A stretch of DNA of 64,000 nucleotides from Pseudodesulfovibrio sp. JC047 (GCF_010468615.1 NZ_WUEH01000012.1:40378-104377); one strand, 5' to 3'; shown: positions 52,524-61,673, numbered from the stretch's first letter. Notes: generated from the sequence alone by a model not told the origin. A program made the numbers and translations.

Positions 52524-53333
52524 TTAGTGTGGTTTCTGGGCGACGATGATGAGACGGCTGCTGAGGGCTATGATTTCTGGGGTTTGGGTGTATTTCCTTT
52601 CAAGTTCTTCAAGGGCCTGAAGAGTCGTCTGGTCCTGCATGGCGGTTTGGGCAGTTGTGCTGGGAGGAAATGTGAGCATGGGTGTGAGTCCGGCCAGCGT
52701 ATGAACGGTCATCCCCAGTGTTTCAAAGTTCTTCTTGAGTTCCGATGGTCCGAAAAGATGCAAGTCCATGTTCCCATGGGCTGTGTGTTCTCCGGTTTCA
52801 AGAATCGTCAAAAATGCCGCCGATGGATCTTTCGTGAAAACTTCGAGTGCCCTGCGATATTTATTTCCTGCGTCGCACAAAACATAGCCGCCGGGGCGGA
52901 CGACTCGACAATATTCGCTGAATGCCTTTTCCGGATCGGCACATAACGAAATAGGTTCTCCTGTCGAAATGACCATGTCGAAGCTGTTGTCCGCAAAAGG
53001 ATGCAGGTCGCAGACATCAAATTCCTTCAATATGACCCCGTTCACAAATCCTTTTCGTTCGGCATGTTCCCGAGCTTTTTTAAGCATGACCGGAGAAATA
53101 TCCGTCAATGTGACAGAATACCCCAGAGGAACAAGATGTTCAGCCCATCGTCCGGTCCCGCAGCCCGCTTCCAAAATTGTCCCGCTGGGAAAATTCGACA
53201 AAAGTGGTTCAATATGTCGCCACCAACTGGTGTGATAAAAGCGACTCATGGCATCGTCCGATTCTGTTAATTTCCGCGCTGCATGATATTCCGCCCGTTC
53301 GTTCCAAATTCTCCGTAATTCGTCATTATGCAT
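52524..53333 (-). CDS. Class I SAM-dependent methyltransferase
   Basis: A 269-residue Rossmann-fold methyltransferase. Motif I is ILEAGCGTGRWAEHL, then LTDISPVMLKKAREHA, FDVCDLHPFADNSFDMVI and VVRPGGYVLCDAGN, the usual order for a Methyltransf_11/25-type enzyme. The C-terminal region (about 170-269) is extra and has no clear match. It lies between two repeat regions. The substrate is unknown. Confidence 0.88.
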   Translation of the reverse strand: MHNDELRRIWNERAEYHAARKLTESDDAMSRFYHTSWWRHIEPLLSNFPSGTILEAGCGTGRWAEHLVPLGYSVTLTDISPVMLKKAREHAERKGFVNGVILKEFDVCDLHPFADNSFDMVISTGEPISLCADPEKAFSEYCRVVRPGGYVLCDAGNKYRRALEVFTKDPSAAFLTILETGEHTAHGNMDLHLFGPSELKKNFETLGMTVHTLAGLTPMLTFPPSTTAQTAMQDQTTLQALEELERKYTQTPEIIALSSRLIIVAQKPH

Positions 53334-53423
53334 GATGACTCCTTCAGTCTTTGAAAAAAGGATAGGACAAATAGACCTTTTATGTAAAGAAGCTTAACTA
53401 TTTTTTCAGAATGTCTCCGACGG

Positions 53424-53761
53424 CCAGAGGGGAACCTCTTGAAAGAGGTTCCCCTCTGGACTCCCCTCCAGAACTTTTTGTCGCGCCTTCGGCGAGGGCA
53501 TCCGTTATCGATTGAGTGGGATTGAAGAAATATGAGAGAGAAAAGAGGGGATGGGGGAAGAATGAAGAAGCCTTTAGAGAAAAGAGCCTTTTTAAGATTT
53601 TTCAATAGAGTTTGTAAAAAATGCAATTTTTTACAACGCCTTCCCAAGAGCCGCACGAGCAAATGCTGCCGACAGCTTTCGCGAAGCGACCCAAAAAGTT
53701 TAGGAGAGTCCAGAGAACCTTTTTCAAAAGGTTCTCTGGTGGGTCCAGGGCAAAGCCCTGG
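53424..53761. repeat. Composite inverted-repeat element, copy 2
   Basis: It begins with a perfect 17-base hairpin (CCAGAGGGGAACCTCTT / AAGAGGTTCCCCTCTGG, 53424-53459), followed by a GGACTCCCCTCCAGAACTTTTTGTCGC segment in which AACTTTTT is conserved. The middle is AT-rich. The mirrored segment CCCAAAAAGTTTAGGAGAGTCC lies at about 53690-53711, then a second 14-base hairpin (53710-53739) and a short CCAGGGC/GCCCTGG hairpin (53745-53761). The overall order matches 24712-24953. The rest of 53334-53874 holds only the terminator of nrdJ and no convincing gene. Confidence 0.75.
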
Positions 53762-53810
53762 TCTCGCTGAAGGCGGCCCCCGGCAGGACAGTTGTAACGA
53801 CAATAGCCCA

Positions 53811-53848
53811 AAAAAAAGGAGGAACCGCCATGGTCTGGCGATTCCTTC
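53811..53848 (-). terminator. Terminator after nrdJ
   Basis: On the minus strand GGAATCGCCA pairs with TGGCGGTTCC (one G-U pair), followed by TCCTTTTTTTT. It starts 27 bases past the nrdJ stop. Confidence 0.85.
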
Positions 53849-53874
53849 TTGTTAGTTGTTTTGGTGTGTTGTTA

Positions 53875-56115
53875 TCAGCCGCCGCACTTGGTGTATGCGC
53901 AGGACTTGCAGATGTGACACCCTTCTTCGAAAACGAGTGGCTGACCGCAGTCCGGGCAAAGCTCCTTGTTGAGCGAGGGCACCTGTACGTTGACGTGTTC
54001 GCCGCTGAGGTAGCGGGATTCGAAAACGTGGGCAATGGCATCCGGAATGGATTTGACCAGATGTTTCTTCATGAATTTGGGATTTTCGCCGCCGATCCCC
54101 TTGAGCTGCTCGACGATTTCCCGCACTTCGACACCGGAGCGCAGGGCGAGGGAGACCAACCTGCCGATGGCTTCGGCCTTGGCCGTGATTGACCCACCGG
54201 ATTTGCCGATGGTGGCAAAGACTTCGAAGGGCTTGCCGTCCATTTCGTTGACCGTCAGGAACAACATGCCCAAGCCGGTGGATATTTTCTGGGTGAATCC
54301 GTAAATGACGTCCGGCCGATTTTGAACGACGGATTCTTCTTCCTTGATTTTCTTGTCACTTTCACCTGTGCACAACACCTGAGAGGTCTTGGAACCATCC
54401 CGGTAGACCGTGACGCCCTTGCATCCGTATTCATACGCTTTCCAGTAAATATCCCAGATATTTTCTTTGGTTGCGTTGCTGGGCAGGTTGACGGTCTTGG
54501 AGACCGCGTTGTCTGTGTGCTTCTGGAAAGCCGCCTGCATCTTGAGATGCCAGATCGGTTCGATGTCCATGGATGTGACAAAGATGGTCCGGAGTGCTTC
54601 GGGCAGATGCTCCATCTTTTTGATGGAACCGACGTTGGCGATTTTTTCCATGAGGTTTTCGGAATACGCGCCAGCGTCCTTGAGTGCGGATTCGAAATAC
54701 GGATTTGTTTCCATAAGCTTGTCGTTGTCCATGACGTTGCGGACAAAAGACAGGGCGAACAAGGGTTCCACTCCGGACGAACAGCCCGCGATGATGGACA
54801 GAGTCCCGGTGGGCGCGATGGTCGTGGTCGTGGCGTTGCGATATGGGCCGAGATTGGTCTCGCCAAAGATGGATTCGGGATAGGTCGGGAAATGGCCGCG
54901 TTCTGCCGCAAGGGTCTTGGACGCGCTTCGCGCTTCGTCCTGAATGAACTTCATGAGACGTTCGCCCATATCGACGGCGGTTTGCGAGTTGTATGGAATC
55001 TTGAGCTGATAGAGCAGATCGGCCCAGCCCATGACGCCAAGCCCGATCTTACGATTCTTTTCAACGGTTTCCGTGATCTGCGGGAGTGGGTATTGGGATG
55101 CGTCGATGACGTTGTCCAGAAAACGGACAGCGAGATGAATGATGCGTTTCAGCTCAGCCCAGTCCACTTCGGAATCGTGACCGTTTTTCCCCTTGGCAAA
55201 GCAGGTGCCGAGGTTGATGGACCCGAGGTTGCAGGCTTCGTAGGGAAGCAGGGGCTGTTCGCCGCACGGGTTGGTCGATTCCATTTCGCCGAGCTTGGGA
55301 GTGGGATTGTCCCGGTTGATGCGGTCCAGGAAGACGATGCCCGGATCGCCGGACTCCCAGGCTTTTTGCACCAGAATGTTGAAGACATCCCGGGCATTGA
55401 GCGAGCTGACTTTTTTGCCGGTATTCGGTGCGATGAGGTCGTAGTCTTCACTTTTTTCAACGGCCTTCATGAAGGTTTCGGTCAGACCGATGGACAGGTT
55501 GAAGTTGTTGAGTTCGCCATCCCGTTCCTTGGCCTTGATGAAGTCCATGATGTCCGGATGATCGACCCGGAGAATACCCATGTTTGCGCCACGGCGGGTT
55601 CCGCCTTGCTTGATCTGTTCGGTGGCGCAGTTGAAAATTTTGAGGAACGAAAGCGGTCCGGACGCCACGCCGCCGGTGGAGCCGACCACGGAATCCTTGG
55701 CACGCAGACGGGAAAAGGAAAATCCGGTGCCGCCGCCCGATTTGTGGATCATGGCCGCGTGCTTGACCGCGTCGAAAATGCCTTCGATGTCATCCTCGAT
55801 GGGCAGAACGAAACAGGCTGCGAGCTGGCCGATGTCTGTTCCCGCGTTCATGAGTGTGGGCGAGTTGGGCAGGAAACGATATGAGGTCATTAGGTCGTAG
55901 AATTCACGCGCCAGTTTGCCGGATTTGAATGAGGACTTCGTGTATTTATCTTCCTCCTTGGCAATGGAGGAGGCCACTCGCCAGAACAATTCCTTGGGAG
56001 TTTCGGCTGTCGCTCCCTTGGTGTCCTTGCGTTGGTATCGGCGGCTTAAAACTATCTTCGCGTTTTCATTGATAATCGGCTCTGGAAGGCCTGCTGGGAT
56101 TGTACGTTTTGACAT
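53875..56115 (-). CDS. nrdJ: Adenosylcobalamin-dependent ribonucleotide reductase, class II
   Basis: Class II reductase makes deoxyribonucleotides with adenosylcobalamin and needs no oxygen. The 746-residue single polypeptide has LPNSPTLMNAG, GGTGFSFSRLR, GANMGILRVDHPDI, the catalytic TNPCGEQPLLPYEACNLGSINL and APTGTLSIIAGCSSGVEPLFAL. The C-terminus has a zinc-ribbon-like CPDCGQPLVFEEGCHICKSCAYTKC region. No nrdD or nrdAB is seen. It ties DNA synthesis to the cobalamin genes at the left end of the window. Confidence 0.97.
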   Translation of the reverse strand: MSKRTIPAGLPEPIINENAKIVLSRRYQRKDTKGATAETPKELFWRVASSIAKEEDKYTKSSFKSGKLAREFYDLMTSYRFLPNSPTLMNAGTDIGQLAACFVLPIEDDIEGIFDAVKHAAMIHKSGGGTGFSFSRLRAKDSVVGSTGGVASGPLSFLKIFNCATEQIKQGGTRRGANMGILRVDHPDIMDFIKAKERDGELNNFNLSIGLTETFMKAVEKSEDYDLIAPNTGKKVSSLNARDVFNILVQKAWESGDPGIVFLDRINRDNPTPKLGEMESTNPCGEQPLLPYEACNLGSINLGTCFAKGKNGHDSEVDWAELKRIIHLAVRFLDNVIDASQYPLPQITETVEKNRKIGLGVMGWADLLYQLKIPYNSQTAVDMGERLMKFIQDEARSASKTLAAERGHFPTYPESIFGETNLGPYRNATTTTIAPTGTLSIIAGCSSGVEPLFALSFVRNVMDNDKLMETNPYFESALKDAGAYSENLMEKIANVGSIKKMEHLPEALRTIFVTSMDIEPIWHLKMQAAFQKHTDNAVSKTVNLPSNATKENIWDIYWKAYEYGCKGVTVYRDGSKTSQVLCTGESDKKIKEEESVVQNRPDVIYGFTQKISTGLGMLFLTVNEMDGKPFEVFATIGKSGGSITAKAEAIGRLVSLALRSGVEVREIVEQLKGIGGENPKFMKKHLVKSIPDAIAHVFESRYLSGEHVNVQVPSLNKELCPDCGQPLVFEEGCHICKSCAYTKCGG

Positions 56116-56452
56116 GAAAAGACCTTTATAAACAGTTGAAAGTTAAACTCTTTTTAGTCTGGTGCCTAGAAAGACGGCACATGAATTAGAGATTTTCTAG
56201 ACTATAGAAAGTGAGCAGAAAAGACCAGCGTAAAATGGTTTTTTTTGATTCGTAAACCATATATTCCCAACCCGCTGAGGTCGTTGAAGAGTCTTATTGT
56301 TGGGAATAGTTATTGTTTTTATTTGTTGTGTAGACCGACATTTTGAGAATCGAGTTGTTTTGACCCGCGTTTGAACTTCAATGGTGGTGAGTGACGGCGG
56401 GGAATGGCGTCGAATTGAGCGGTATTCATGCACTGGATGAATGCCATGTCGG
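56116..56452. other. Upstream region of nrdJ with several inverted repeats
   Basis: Contains TATTCCCAAC / GTTGGGAATA at 56262-56308 with exact 10-base arms, ATGGTTT / AAACCAT at 56235-56260 and GTGCC..GGCAC near 56160. I looked for a cobalamin riboswitch and for NrdR boxes and did not recognise either with confidence. No gene is convincing. Confidence 0.5.
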
Positions 56453-57196
56453 TTATTCGTAGGCCAGGGCCACCTGACGATGCAGGGTTTCTGTGAGGTC
56501 GTGTCCGGCGTCGAGAATACTGCTCGCCGAGTAAATGTTTGCTACCCGGCCATTGCGATAGACCACGACGGTTTCGGCGAATTTTTCCACGTCATCCGAG
56601 TCGTGTGTGACCATGATCATGGGGATGTCAAAGGCCTTGAGAACCTTGGCGAGTTCGTTGCGCATTCGTATTCGGAGTGGTTGGTCAAGGGCACTGAACG
56701 GTTCATCCAGCAGAAGCAATTTGGGCGACGGGGCCAAGGCCCGGGCAAGGGCCGTGCGTTGTTGCTGGCCGCCGGACAAAGCACCTGGTTTTTGTCCGGC
56801 AAGCATCCCAAGCCCGAATATTTCGATAAGCTCTTCGACTCGCCTGGCCAGTGGAGCATCGAGTGAGCCAAAGAGCGGTTTCAAGCCGAAGGCGATATTT
56901 TCACGCACGGTCAAATGCGGAAACAGGGCGTAATCCTGAAAGACGTATCCGATATTTCGGTTTCGTGTGGGGATGTTGAGACCGGCCCTGGCATCGAAAA
57001 TCACTTCTCCGTTGATTTTGATGTACCCCCTGTCCGGCGTGAGCAGGCCTGCAATGGCCTTGAGTGTCAGGGTTTTGCCTGAGCCGGATGGGCCAAAAAG
57101 TACCAGGGTTTGATCTGTCGAGAAAAATTCCGAGCGAAGGAGAAATTCTTCTCCTCCGCTCTTCATGCTTTTGGTGATATCAAGTTCAAATTTCAT
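56453..57196 (-). CDS. modC: Molybdate ABC transporter ATP-binding protein ModC, short form
   Basis: ModC hydrolyses ATP for molybdate (or tungstate) import. The 247-residue protein has FGPSGSGKTLTLKAI (Walker A), LSGGQQQRTALARAL (signature) and LLLLDEPFSALDQPL (Walker B), with THDSDDVEKFAETVVV. E. coli ModC has a C-terminal molybdate-binding MOP domain; this one ends after the ATPase core, so direct regulation by substrate through that domain is absent. It is the last gene of modB-modA-modC. Confidence 0.93.
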   Translation of the reverse strand: MKFELDITKSMKSGGEEFLLRSEFFSTDQTLVLFGPSGSGKTLTLKAIAGLLTPDRGYIKINGEVIFDARAGLNIPTRNRNIGYVFQDYALFPHLTVRENIAFGLKPLFGSLDAPLARRVEELIEIFGLGMLAGQKPGALSGGQQQRTALARALAPSPKLLLLDEPFSALDQPLRIRMRNELAKVLKAFDIPMIMVTHDSDDVEKFAETVVVYRNGRVANIYSASSILDAGHDLTETLHRQVALAYE

Positions 57197-57217
57197 GGAA
57201 ATGAGTTTTTGCTGAAG

Positions 57218-57982
57218 TTAGGGACGTTTGAAACCACGTCCTTCCAGAAGGTCGGCACCAGCATCACTGCGAACGAAGTGTACAAAAGCGGTCGCCATGG
57301 CTTGTTTGTCGGATTGGGAGAGAACGGCGATGGGATAGGTGACGGGTTTTTCAAGGGGCACTTCTTCAATAATGGTGACATTTTTTCCGGCCTTGACCGC
57401 ATCGGTGCGATAGACGAAGCCGCAGTCGATTTCATCACGGGACAGATAGTCCAGAATCTGTCGTACTGATTCACCAAAGATCATTTTAGGGGTGAGTGTG
57501 GCGTAGAGGTCTTTGGACGTCAATGCGCCCTTGGCATATTGTCCGGCGGGAACCGTTTCGGGCGTGCCAATACCGATGGATTTCACGGCCTGTCCAGTCA
57601 GGTCGGCCAGTGTCTTGATGTGAGCTGGATTGTCGGCTGGAGTGGCCAGGACCAGAGAGTTTCTGGCAAAAATTGCGGTGTCGGCCTGATTCACAAAGCC
57701 TTTGGTCACGGCCTTATTCATCCATTTGGGGTTGGCAGATGCGTAGACATCAGCCGGAGCACCTTGTTCGATCTGGCGATACAGCGCGCCGGACGAAGCG
57801 AAATTCATGATGACATCCACATTGGGATGAGCCGCTTCAAAGGCTGGCTCGATGTCGTTGAAGGCGTCAGTCAGGCTGGCGGCGGCAGACACGATCAATT
57901 CCTGCGCCATGGCATTGGCCGCTGTGCCAGCGATGAGAAAGAGAGAGACGATGATGGATGTAAAGGCAGTGGTTCGTTTCAT
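57218..57982 (-). CDS. modA: Molybdate-binding periplasmic protein ModA
   Basis: ModA binds molybdate or tungstate in the periplasm. The 254-residue precursor has a Sec signal (residues 1-25, ending AMA) and the family features ELIVSAAASLTDAFNDIEPAFEAAHP, NFASSGALYRQIEQGAPADVYASA, and IGTPETVPAGQYAKGAL. Ser, Ala and Tyr residues of the oxyanion site are at the expected places. It lies 20 bases after modB and 21 before modC. Confidence 0.95.
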   Translation of the reverse strand: MKRTTAFTSIIVSLFLIAGTAANAMAQELIVSAAASLTDAFNDIEPAFEAAHPNVDVIMNFASSGALYRQIEQGAPADVYASANPKWMNKAVTKGFVNQADTAIFARNSLVLATPADNPAHIKTLADLTGQAVKSIGIGTPETVPAGQYAKGALTSKDLYATLTPKMIFGESVRQILDYLSRDEIDCGFVYRTDAVKAGKNVTIIEEVPLEKPVTYPIAVLSQSDKQAMATAFVHFVRSDAGADLLEGRGFKRP

Positions 57983-58002
57983 GATGATTCCTTGTGGACT
58001 CG

Positions 58003-58692
58003 TTAGTAACGAGGTTTGAGTAATTTGCTGGTGGTCATGAGGATGATGACACAGACAATGCTGATGATGAGGACCAATGTGTTGGCCAGGGCGTTGTCTC
58101 CGGCTTGAACGGCAGAATAGACAGCCAGGGAAAGGGTTTGTGTCCTTCCCGGAAGGTTGCCGGCGACCATGAGGGTCGCGCCGAATTCTCCCATGGCGCG
58201 GGCAAAGGCGAGCATTCCACCGGATAAAACACCTCGGAAGGCCAGCGGAAGCGAGACCCGCAAAAAAACCGCGAGTTCGCCCTGTCCCAGCGTTCTGGCT
58301 GCATTCTCATATTGAGAACCAACGTCTTCCAGTGCGGCTCGGGCCGATTTGAAGACCAGCGGGAACGCCACGACCGTGGCCGCAATGACCGCTCCTTGCC
58401 ATGTGAACATCAGGGTGATGCCACAATGCTCATGCAGCCATGCGCCAACAACTCCTCGGCGGCCAATGAAAATCAGTAAATAGTAGCCGAGAACCGTTGG
58501 AGGCATGACCATGGGGAGTGTACAGACCGCATCCAGAAAATCTCGTCCCGGAAAATCCCAGCGTGCGAGCGCATAGGCGACACTCACCCCCAGAATCAGT
58601 GCTCCAAGGGTGGCCAGACCAGCGACTTTCAACGTCAGGAGAAGCGGTCCGGTAAAGGCTATGTTGGTAAAATCAAACCAGACGGTATCCAT
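58003..58692 (-). CDS. modB: Molybdate ABC transporter permease ModB
   Basis: ModB forms the membrane channel of the importer. The 229-residue protein has about five membrane helices and the inner-membrane EAA-like loop with NAARTLGQGELAVFLRVSLPLAFRGVLSGGMLAFARAMGEFGAT, typical for the family. It is the first gene of the operon; the more usual order is modA-modB-modC. The start is at 58692. Confidence 0.94.
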   Translation of the reverse strand: MDTVWFDFTNIAFTGPLLLTLKVAGLATLGALILGVSVAYALARWDFPGRDFLDAVCTLPMVMPPTVLGYYLLIFIGRRGVVGAWLHEHCGITLMFTWQGAVIAATVVAFPLVFKSARAALEDVGSQYENAARTLGQGELAVFLRVSLPLAFRGVLSGGMLAFARAMGEFGATLMVAGNLPGRTQTLSLAVYSAVQAGDNALANTLVLIISIVCVIILMTTSKLLKPRY

Positions 58693-59150
58693 GGGTGCTT
58701 GCTGCGTTGGATGAGGGTGTATATGGAATACGGATCATTGATTCTCCACCAGATAGGTATGATAAAAAACAGACGATGCGTGTATTATGCACACGGAAAA
58801 TGAATTGTAAAGTGTGAAAATACTGTCACGAATATTCCAAAACGCGTGACAGTTTGTTTTTTATAAGAACATTGTATCAAGTTATGACGCTGCTATTATG
58901 TAGAATGCGGCATAATGGTATACTATGTATTTATATTGTATATAATACGACTGCAAAAAAAATGTGCCGAATTCAATATGGTGATTTATTCACTGTTTTT
59001 TTTCTGAATACTTGAATTATACAGCTATCAACCGATGTTGATACAGAATGTCTATGCCGAAAGAGTCTCTGATGCAATGTCTTTTCAAAAAAAGATACGG
59101 TGTTGAGACTCGATCAATTCAGAACGGTGGAGCGGAAGGGATGGCTGATT
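58693..59150. other. Large AT-rich region upstream of modBAC
   Basis: Contains a palindrome at 58823-58852 and AT-rich promoter-like tracts (TATACTATG, TATAATAC). I searched for a ModE-like site (ATCG..TATA..CGAT halves) and did not recognise one. A TATCAAC / GTTGATA repeat lies at 59026-59043. No gene seen apart from the end of the hemerythrin gene. Confidence 0.5.
58823..58852. promoter_or_regulatory. Palindrome upstream of modB
   Basis: CTGTCACG and CGTGACAG are exact complements separated by 14 bases. It lies about 131 bases before the modB start. The position and shape suggest an operator for the mod operon, or the end of an unrecognised transcript. Confidence 0.45.
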
Positions 59151-59564
59151 TTAGGGGCGATTGGCCAGTCGTGGACGGAGAAAATCGCCCAGCTCTCGAT
59201 CAGTCCCCATGGTATGATCGTTCAGCCATCCATTGAGAAAATCGAGCAGTTCAAAGGTCACTGTGGCACTTCCCGAGTTGAATTGCATTTGGAGTTGCAG
59301 TGCCTGTCCTGTCAGATCGTCATGTTCTTTTTTGTGATCCGTATATTGAGGGTATTGGTATTCCTGCATATATTTTTCTTCGGTATCGAAATGCTCGACC
59401 GTATACACGATGAGGTCGTCGAAAATCGCGACAATTGCGCTGTGTTCCTGCCCTTCGATCGTGGCGGTGTGCATGGTGTTGAGTAAGGTGAACAGGTTGC
59501 GATGCTGTTCGTCTATTTCGGCGATACCGATTCTGTTTTCCTCGGTGAATTCGATAAAAGACAT
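59151..59564 (-). CDS. Bacteriohemerythrin
   Basis: A 137-residue four-helix protein that binds oxygen or serves as a diiron sensor. The diiron ligands are present: His in EIDEQHRNLF, HFDTEEKYM, HKKEHDDL (two His) and HTMGTDRELG. The length matches the family. It follows the adenylate cyclase gene after 25 bases on the same strand, so the two are likely cotranscribed, hinting at an oxygen or nitric-oxide related signal. Confidence 0.95.
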   Translation of the reverse strand: MSFIEFTEENRIGIAEIDEQHRNLFTLLNTMHTATIEGQEHSAIVAIFDDLIVYTVEHFDTEEKYMQEYQYPQYTDHKKEHDDLTGQALQLQMQFNSGSATVTFELLDFLNGWLNDHTMGTDRELGDFLRPRLANRP

Positions 59565-59589
59565 TGGGCGTTTCCTTTTGTGAAAAAGG

Positions 59590-61524
59590 TTAGAGTGTAC
59601 TGATGCCGGACCACCCTTCGCCGGGTGGAATGCGCATCATGGTTTTGCATCGTTTGAAGAAAATGGAACTGATGGAGTCTTCAGGGCACAGGTGCAGGCA
59701 GTGTTCGAACCGTTCGGCAGCCTCTTCGAACTGTCCCTGTCTGTAGGCGGCCAATCCCTCGGCAAAGGGGGTGAGCAGCGACCATTTTTGGGCGGCCAAT
59801 GGTGCGGGGTCGGCGTCAAAGACTTCATACAACCGCACGGGAATCTGTTTGCCCTTGACCCGAACCGTGTCGAATTCGCGGATGGCAAAGTCCTGCGGGT
59901 TCGGAAGTTTCGTGTAGACACTGTCCGAGATGACGATACGGACCCCAAAGGTCTTGGTCGATGATTCTATTCTGGCGGCCAGATTGACCACGTCGCCGAT
60001 GACCGTGGCCTGAAGGCGTTCGTTGGTCCCGAGTGCGCCGAGTGTGACTTCACCGGTGTGCAGGCCGATGCCGGATGCCACGGGTTTTTCGGCGCGCGCA
60101 GCCCTGTCGATATTGAATTGCGTGATGTTGCGTTGCATGGCGATGGCGGCCCTGGTGGCCCCTTCGGCGTTGCCGTCCTTGAACAGCGCGAGTAATGCGT
60201 CGCCGTGGAAACTGTCCACAAAACCATCGTTGTGTTCGATCGGTTCATTCACGGTCTGGAAATAGGCGTTCAGAAACTGGATGACTTCCAGATGGGTCAT
60301 GTTTTCAGCGAGTTTCGTGTAGGAGCGGATGTCACTGAACAGCACACACATTTCATGATCAGCATGGCTTTCCAGCGCAAGGTCGCGGTATCGGCCCTTG
60401 CCCAGCAAGGCCAGGAATTCCTTGGGAACAAATCGGGTGTAGGATTTTTGTTGTGCGATGATGTCAAGTTGTGCCTGTTTGTTGGTCAGGCGGAACATGC
60501 AGATGCAGAAAATGCCTCCCATCATCAGGAGGGAAAGCGGAATCAGGATCATGAGCAGTTTTTTTTGATACGCCCGGTGCGGCCCGGTGAGTTTGTCCGC
60601 AGGGTCATGGACCATGAATATCCATTTCCCGGCATCACTGGTGATTTGTATTCCGGCCAGTTCCGAAATGAATTCACCGGGGTCGATGGTGGCAAAGGTG
60701 AACAGCCCGTTTTCCGTCCGGAGTTGTCCATCATCCATGTGTGTGACCTGTGTCCATTCGTCCGGGAATCGGGATTGGAAGGTCAGACCGTGGCCATCCT
60801 CCCGCATGAATCCCCATTCTTCGTTTTCGTCATTGGACCGCAGCCAGTACCCTTTGTCATTGAGCAAAATGGGTTTTCCGCTGGCTTCTTCGGCTCCCAG
60901 CTCCATAATACGGCACAAGTGGTTGCCGAAATAGTTGAGCATGACCACACCGTGTCTGGTGCCGTCAGCGTCAAAAAGCGGAGCCGCGATCCGCATGATG
61001 GGTTTGGGGCACTGTTTGCAGGATGCGATTTTGGTTTCAAGATCCAGGGCGGAAATATAGACCTCGCCGACCTTCAGTTTGCGTGAGCCCTTATGGTAAT
61101 AGGCCTCGCTTCTGTCCTGTAACGTCTGTTTGTCCGCGATGGAGGGATTCCCTTCCTGATAGTCGATACGAAACAGTTCCATGCCGTCTTTGTCCAGATA
61201 GCGGATATTGTCGTAGGTCTTTTTATCCAGAGAGAAGAACAGCAGGTTCCGGGCGAGTGGTGCCGTGAGCTGGCTGGTGAAAACCTGTTGGGATTCCTGC
61301 ATCTTCGAGAGGAGTCGGACATCGGCCACGATATCCTCGAACTCGAATTTCAGGAGTTGACGCAGGGAGTGAATGGTGTTCGAGGCTTCTTTTGCCGTGC
61401 GGGATTCTGTATGGATTCGATTGGCACGGCACAGCGCATACGCCCCGGCGCCCACCATCAAAGAGACCAGCAGCAGTGCGGCCAGGCATTGATAGATCGT
61501 TGACTTGAGAATTGTCCTGCTCAT
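59590..61524 (-). CDS. Membrane-bound class III adenylate/guanylate cyclase with periplasmic sensor
   Basis: A 644-residue receptor. The N-terminal helix (about 10-28) is followed by a large periplasmic sensor (30-325, with a CKQC pair near residue 165) and a second helix (about 328-350). The cyclase domain (about 395-575) has CVLFSDIRSYTKLAE, FVDSFHGDALLALF and VVNLAARIESSTKTFG, carrying the metal-binding aspartates. A short C-terminal helical part with a tetratricopeptide-like AAYRQGQFEEAAERFEHCLHL repeat follows. Whether it makes cAMP or cGMP is not clear from sequence alone. Confidence 0.9.
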   Translation of the reverse strand: MSRTILKSTIYQCLAALLLVSLMVGAGAYALCRANRIHTESRTAKEASNTIHSLRQLLKFEFEDIVADVRLLSKMQESQQVFTSQLTAPLARNLLFFSLDKKTYDNIRYLDKDGMELFRIDYQEGNPSIADKQTLQDRSEAYYHKGSRKLKVGEVYISALDLETKIASCKQCPKPIMRIAAPLFDADGTRHGVVMLNYFGNHLCRIMELGAEEASGKPILLNDKGYWLRSNDENEEWGFMREDGHGLTFQSRFPDEWTQVTHMDDGQLRTENGLFTFATIDPGEFISELAGIQITSDAGKWIFMVHDPADKLTGPHRAYQKKLLMILIPLSLLMMGGIFCICMFRLTNKQAQLDIIAQQKSYTRFVPKEFLALLGKGRYRDLALESHADHEMCVLFSDIRSYTKLAENMTHLEVIQFLNAYFQTVNEPIEHNDGFVDSFHGDALLALFKDGNAEGATRAAIAMQRNITQFNIDRAARAEKPVASGIGLHTGEVTLGALGTNERLQATVIGDVVNLAARIESSTKTFGVRIVISDSVYTKLPNPQDFAIREFDTVRVKGKQIPVRLYEVFDADPAPLAAQKWSLLTPFAEGLAAYRQGQFEEAAERFEHCLHLCPEDSISSIFFKRCKTMMRIPPGEGWSGISTL

Positions 61525-61550
61525 TGCGTGTGTCCAATTTTAGGAACAAT

Positions 61551-61565
61551 TACTATATTATAGTA
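61551..61565. promoter_or_regulatory. Palindrome upstream of the cyclase gene
   Basis: TACTATA and TATAGTA are exact complements with one base between them, about 26 bases before the cyclase start. It could be an operator overlapping the promoter. Confidence 0.4.
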
Positions 61566-61673
61566 TAAGTGCTTCCAGTTTTTTTGTAAACACGAAAGCT
61601 GTATCGGGTGACCTCTTTTCTTGGGACGGGAGAATTGATGTGGTTATGGCTGGACGAGAAAGAAGAGGGAAAG

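Noticed and set aside
54322..55884. 520-codon open frame on the plus strand
   Set aside because: Antisense of nrdJ; no recognisable domain and no ribosome site, while nrdJ is unmistakable.
56116..56452. Cobalamin riboswitch ahead of nrdJ
   Set aside because: I could not find the conserved B12-box pattern; only simple inverted repeats are present.
59048..59236. 62-codon open frame on the plus strand
   Set aside because: Overlaps the end of the hemerythrin gene and has no ribosome site or domain.
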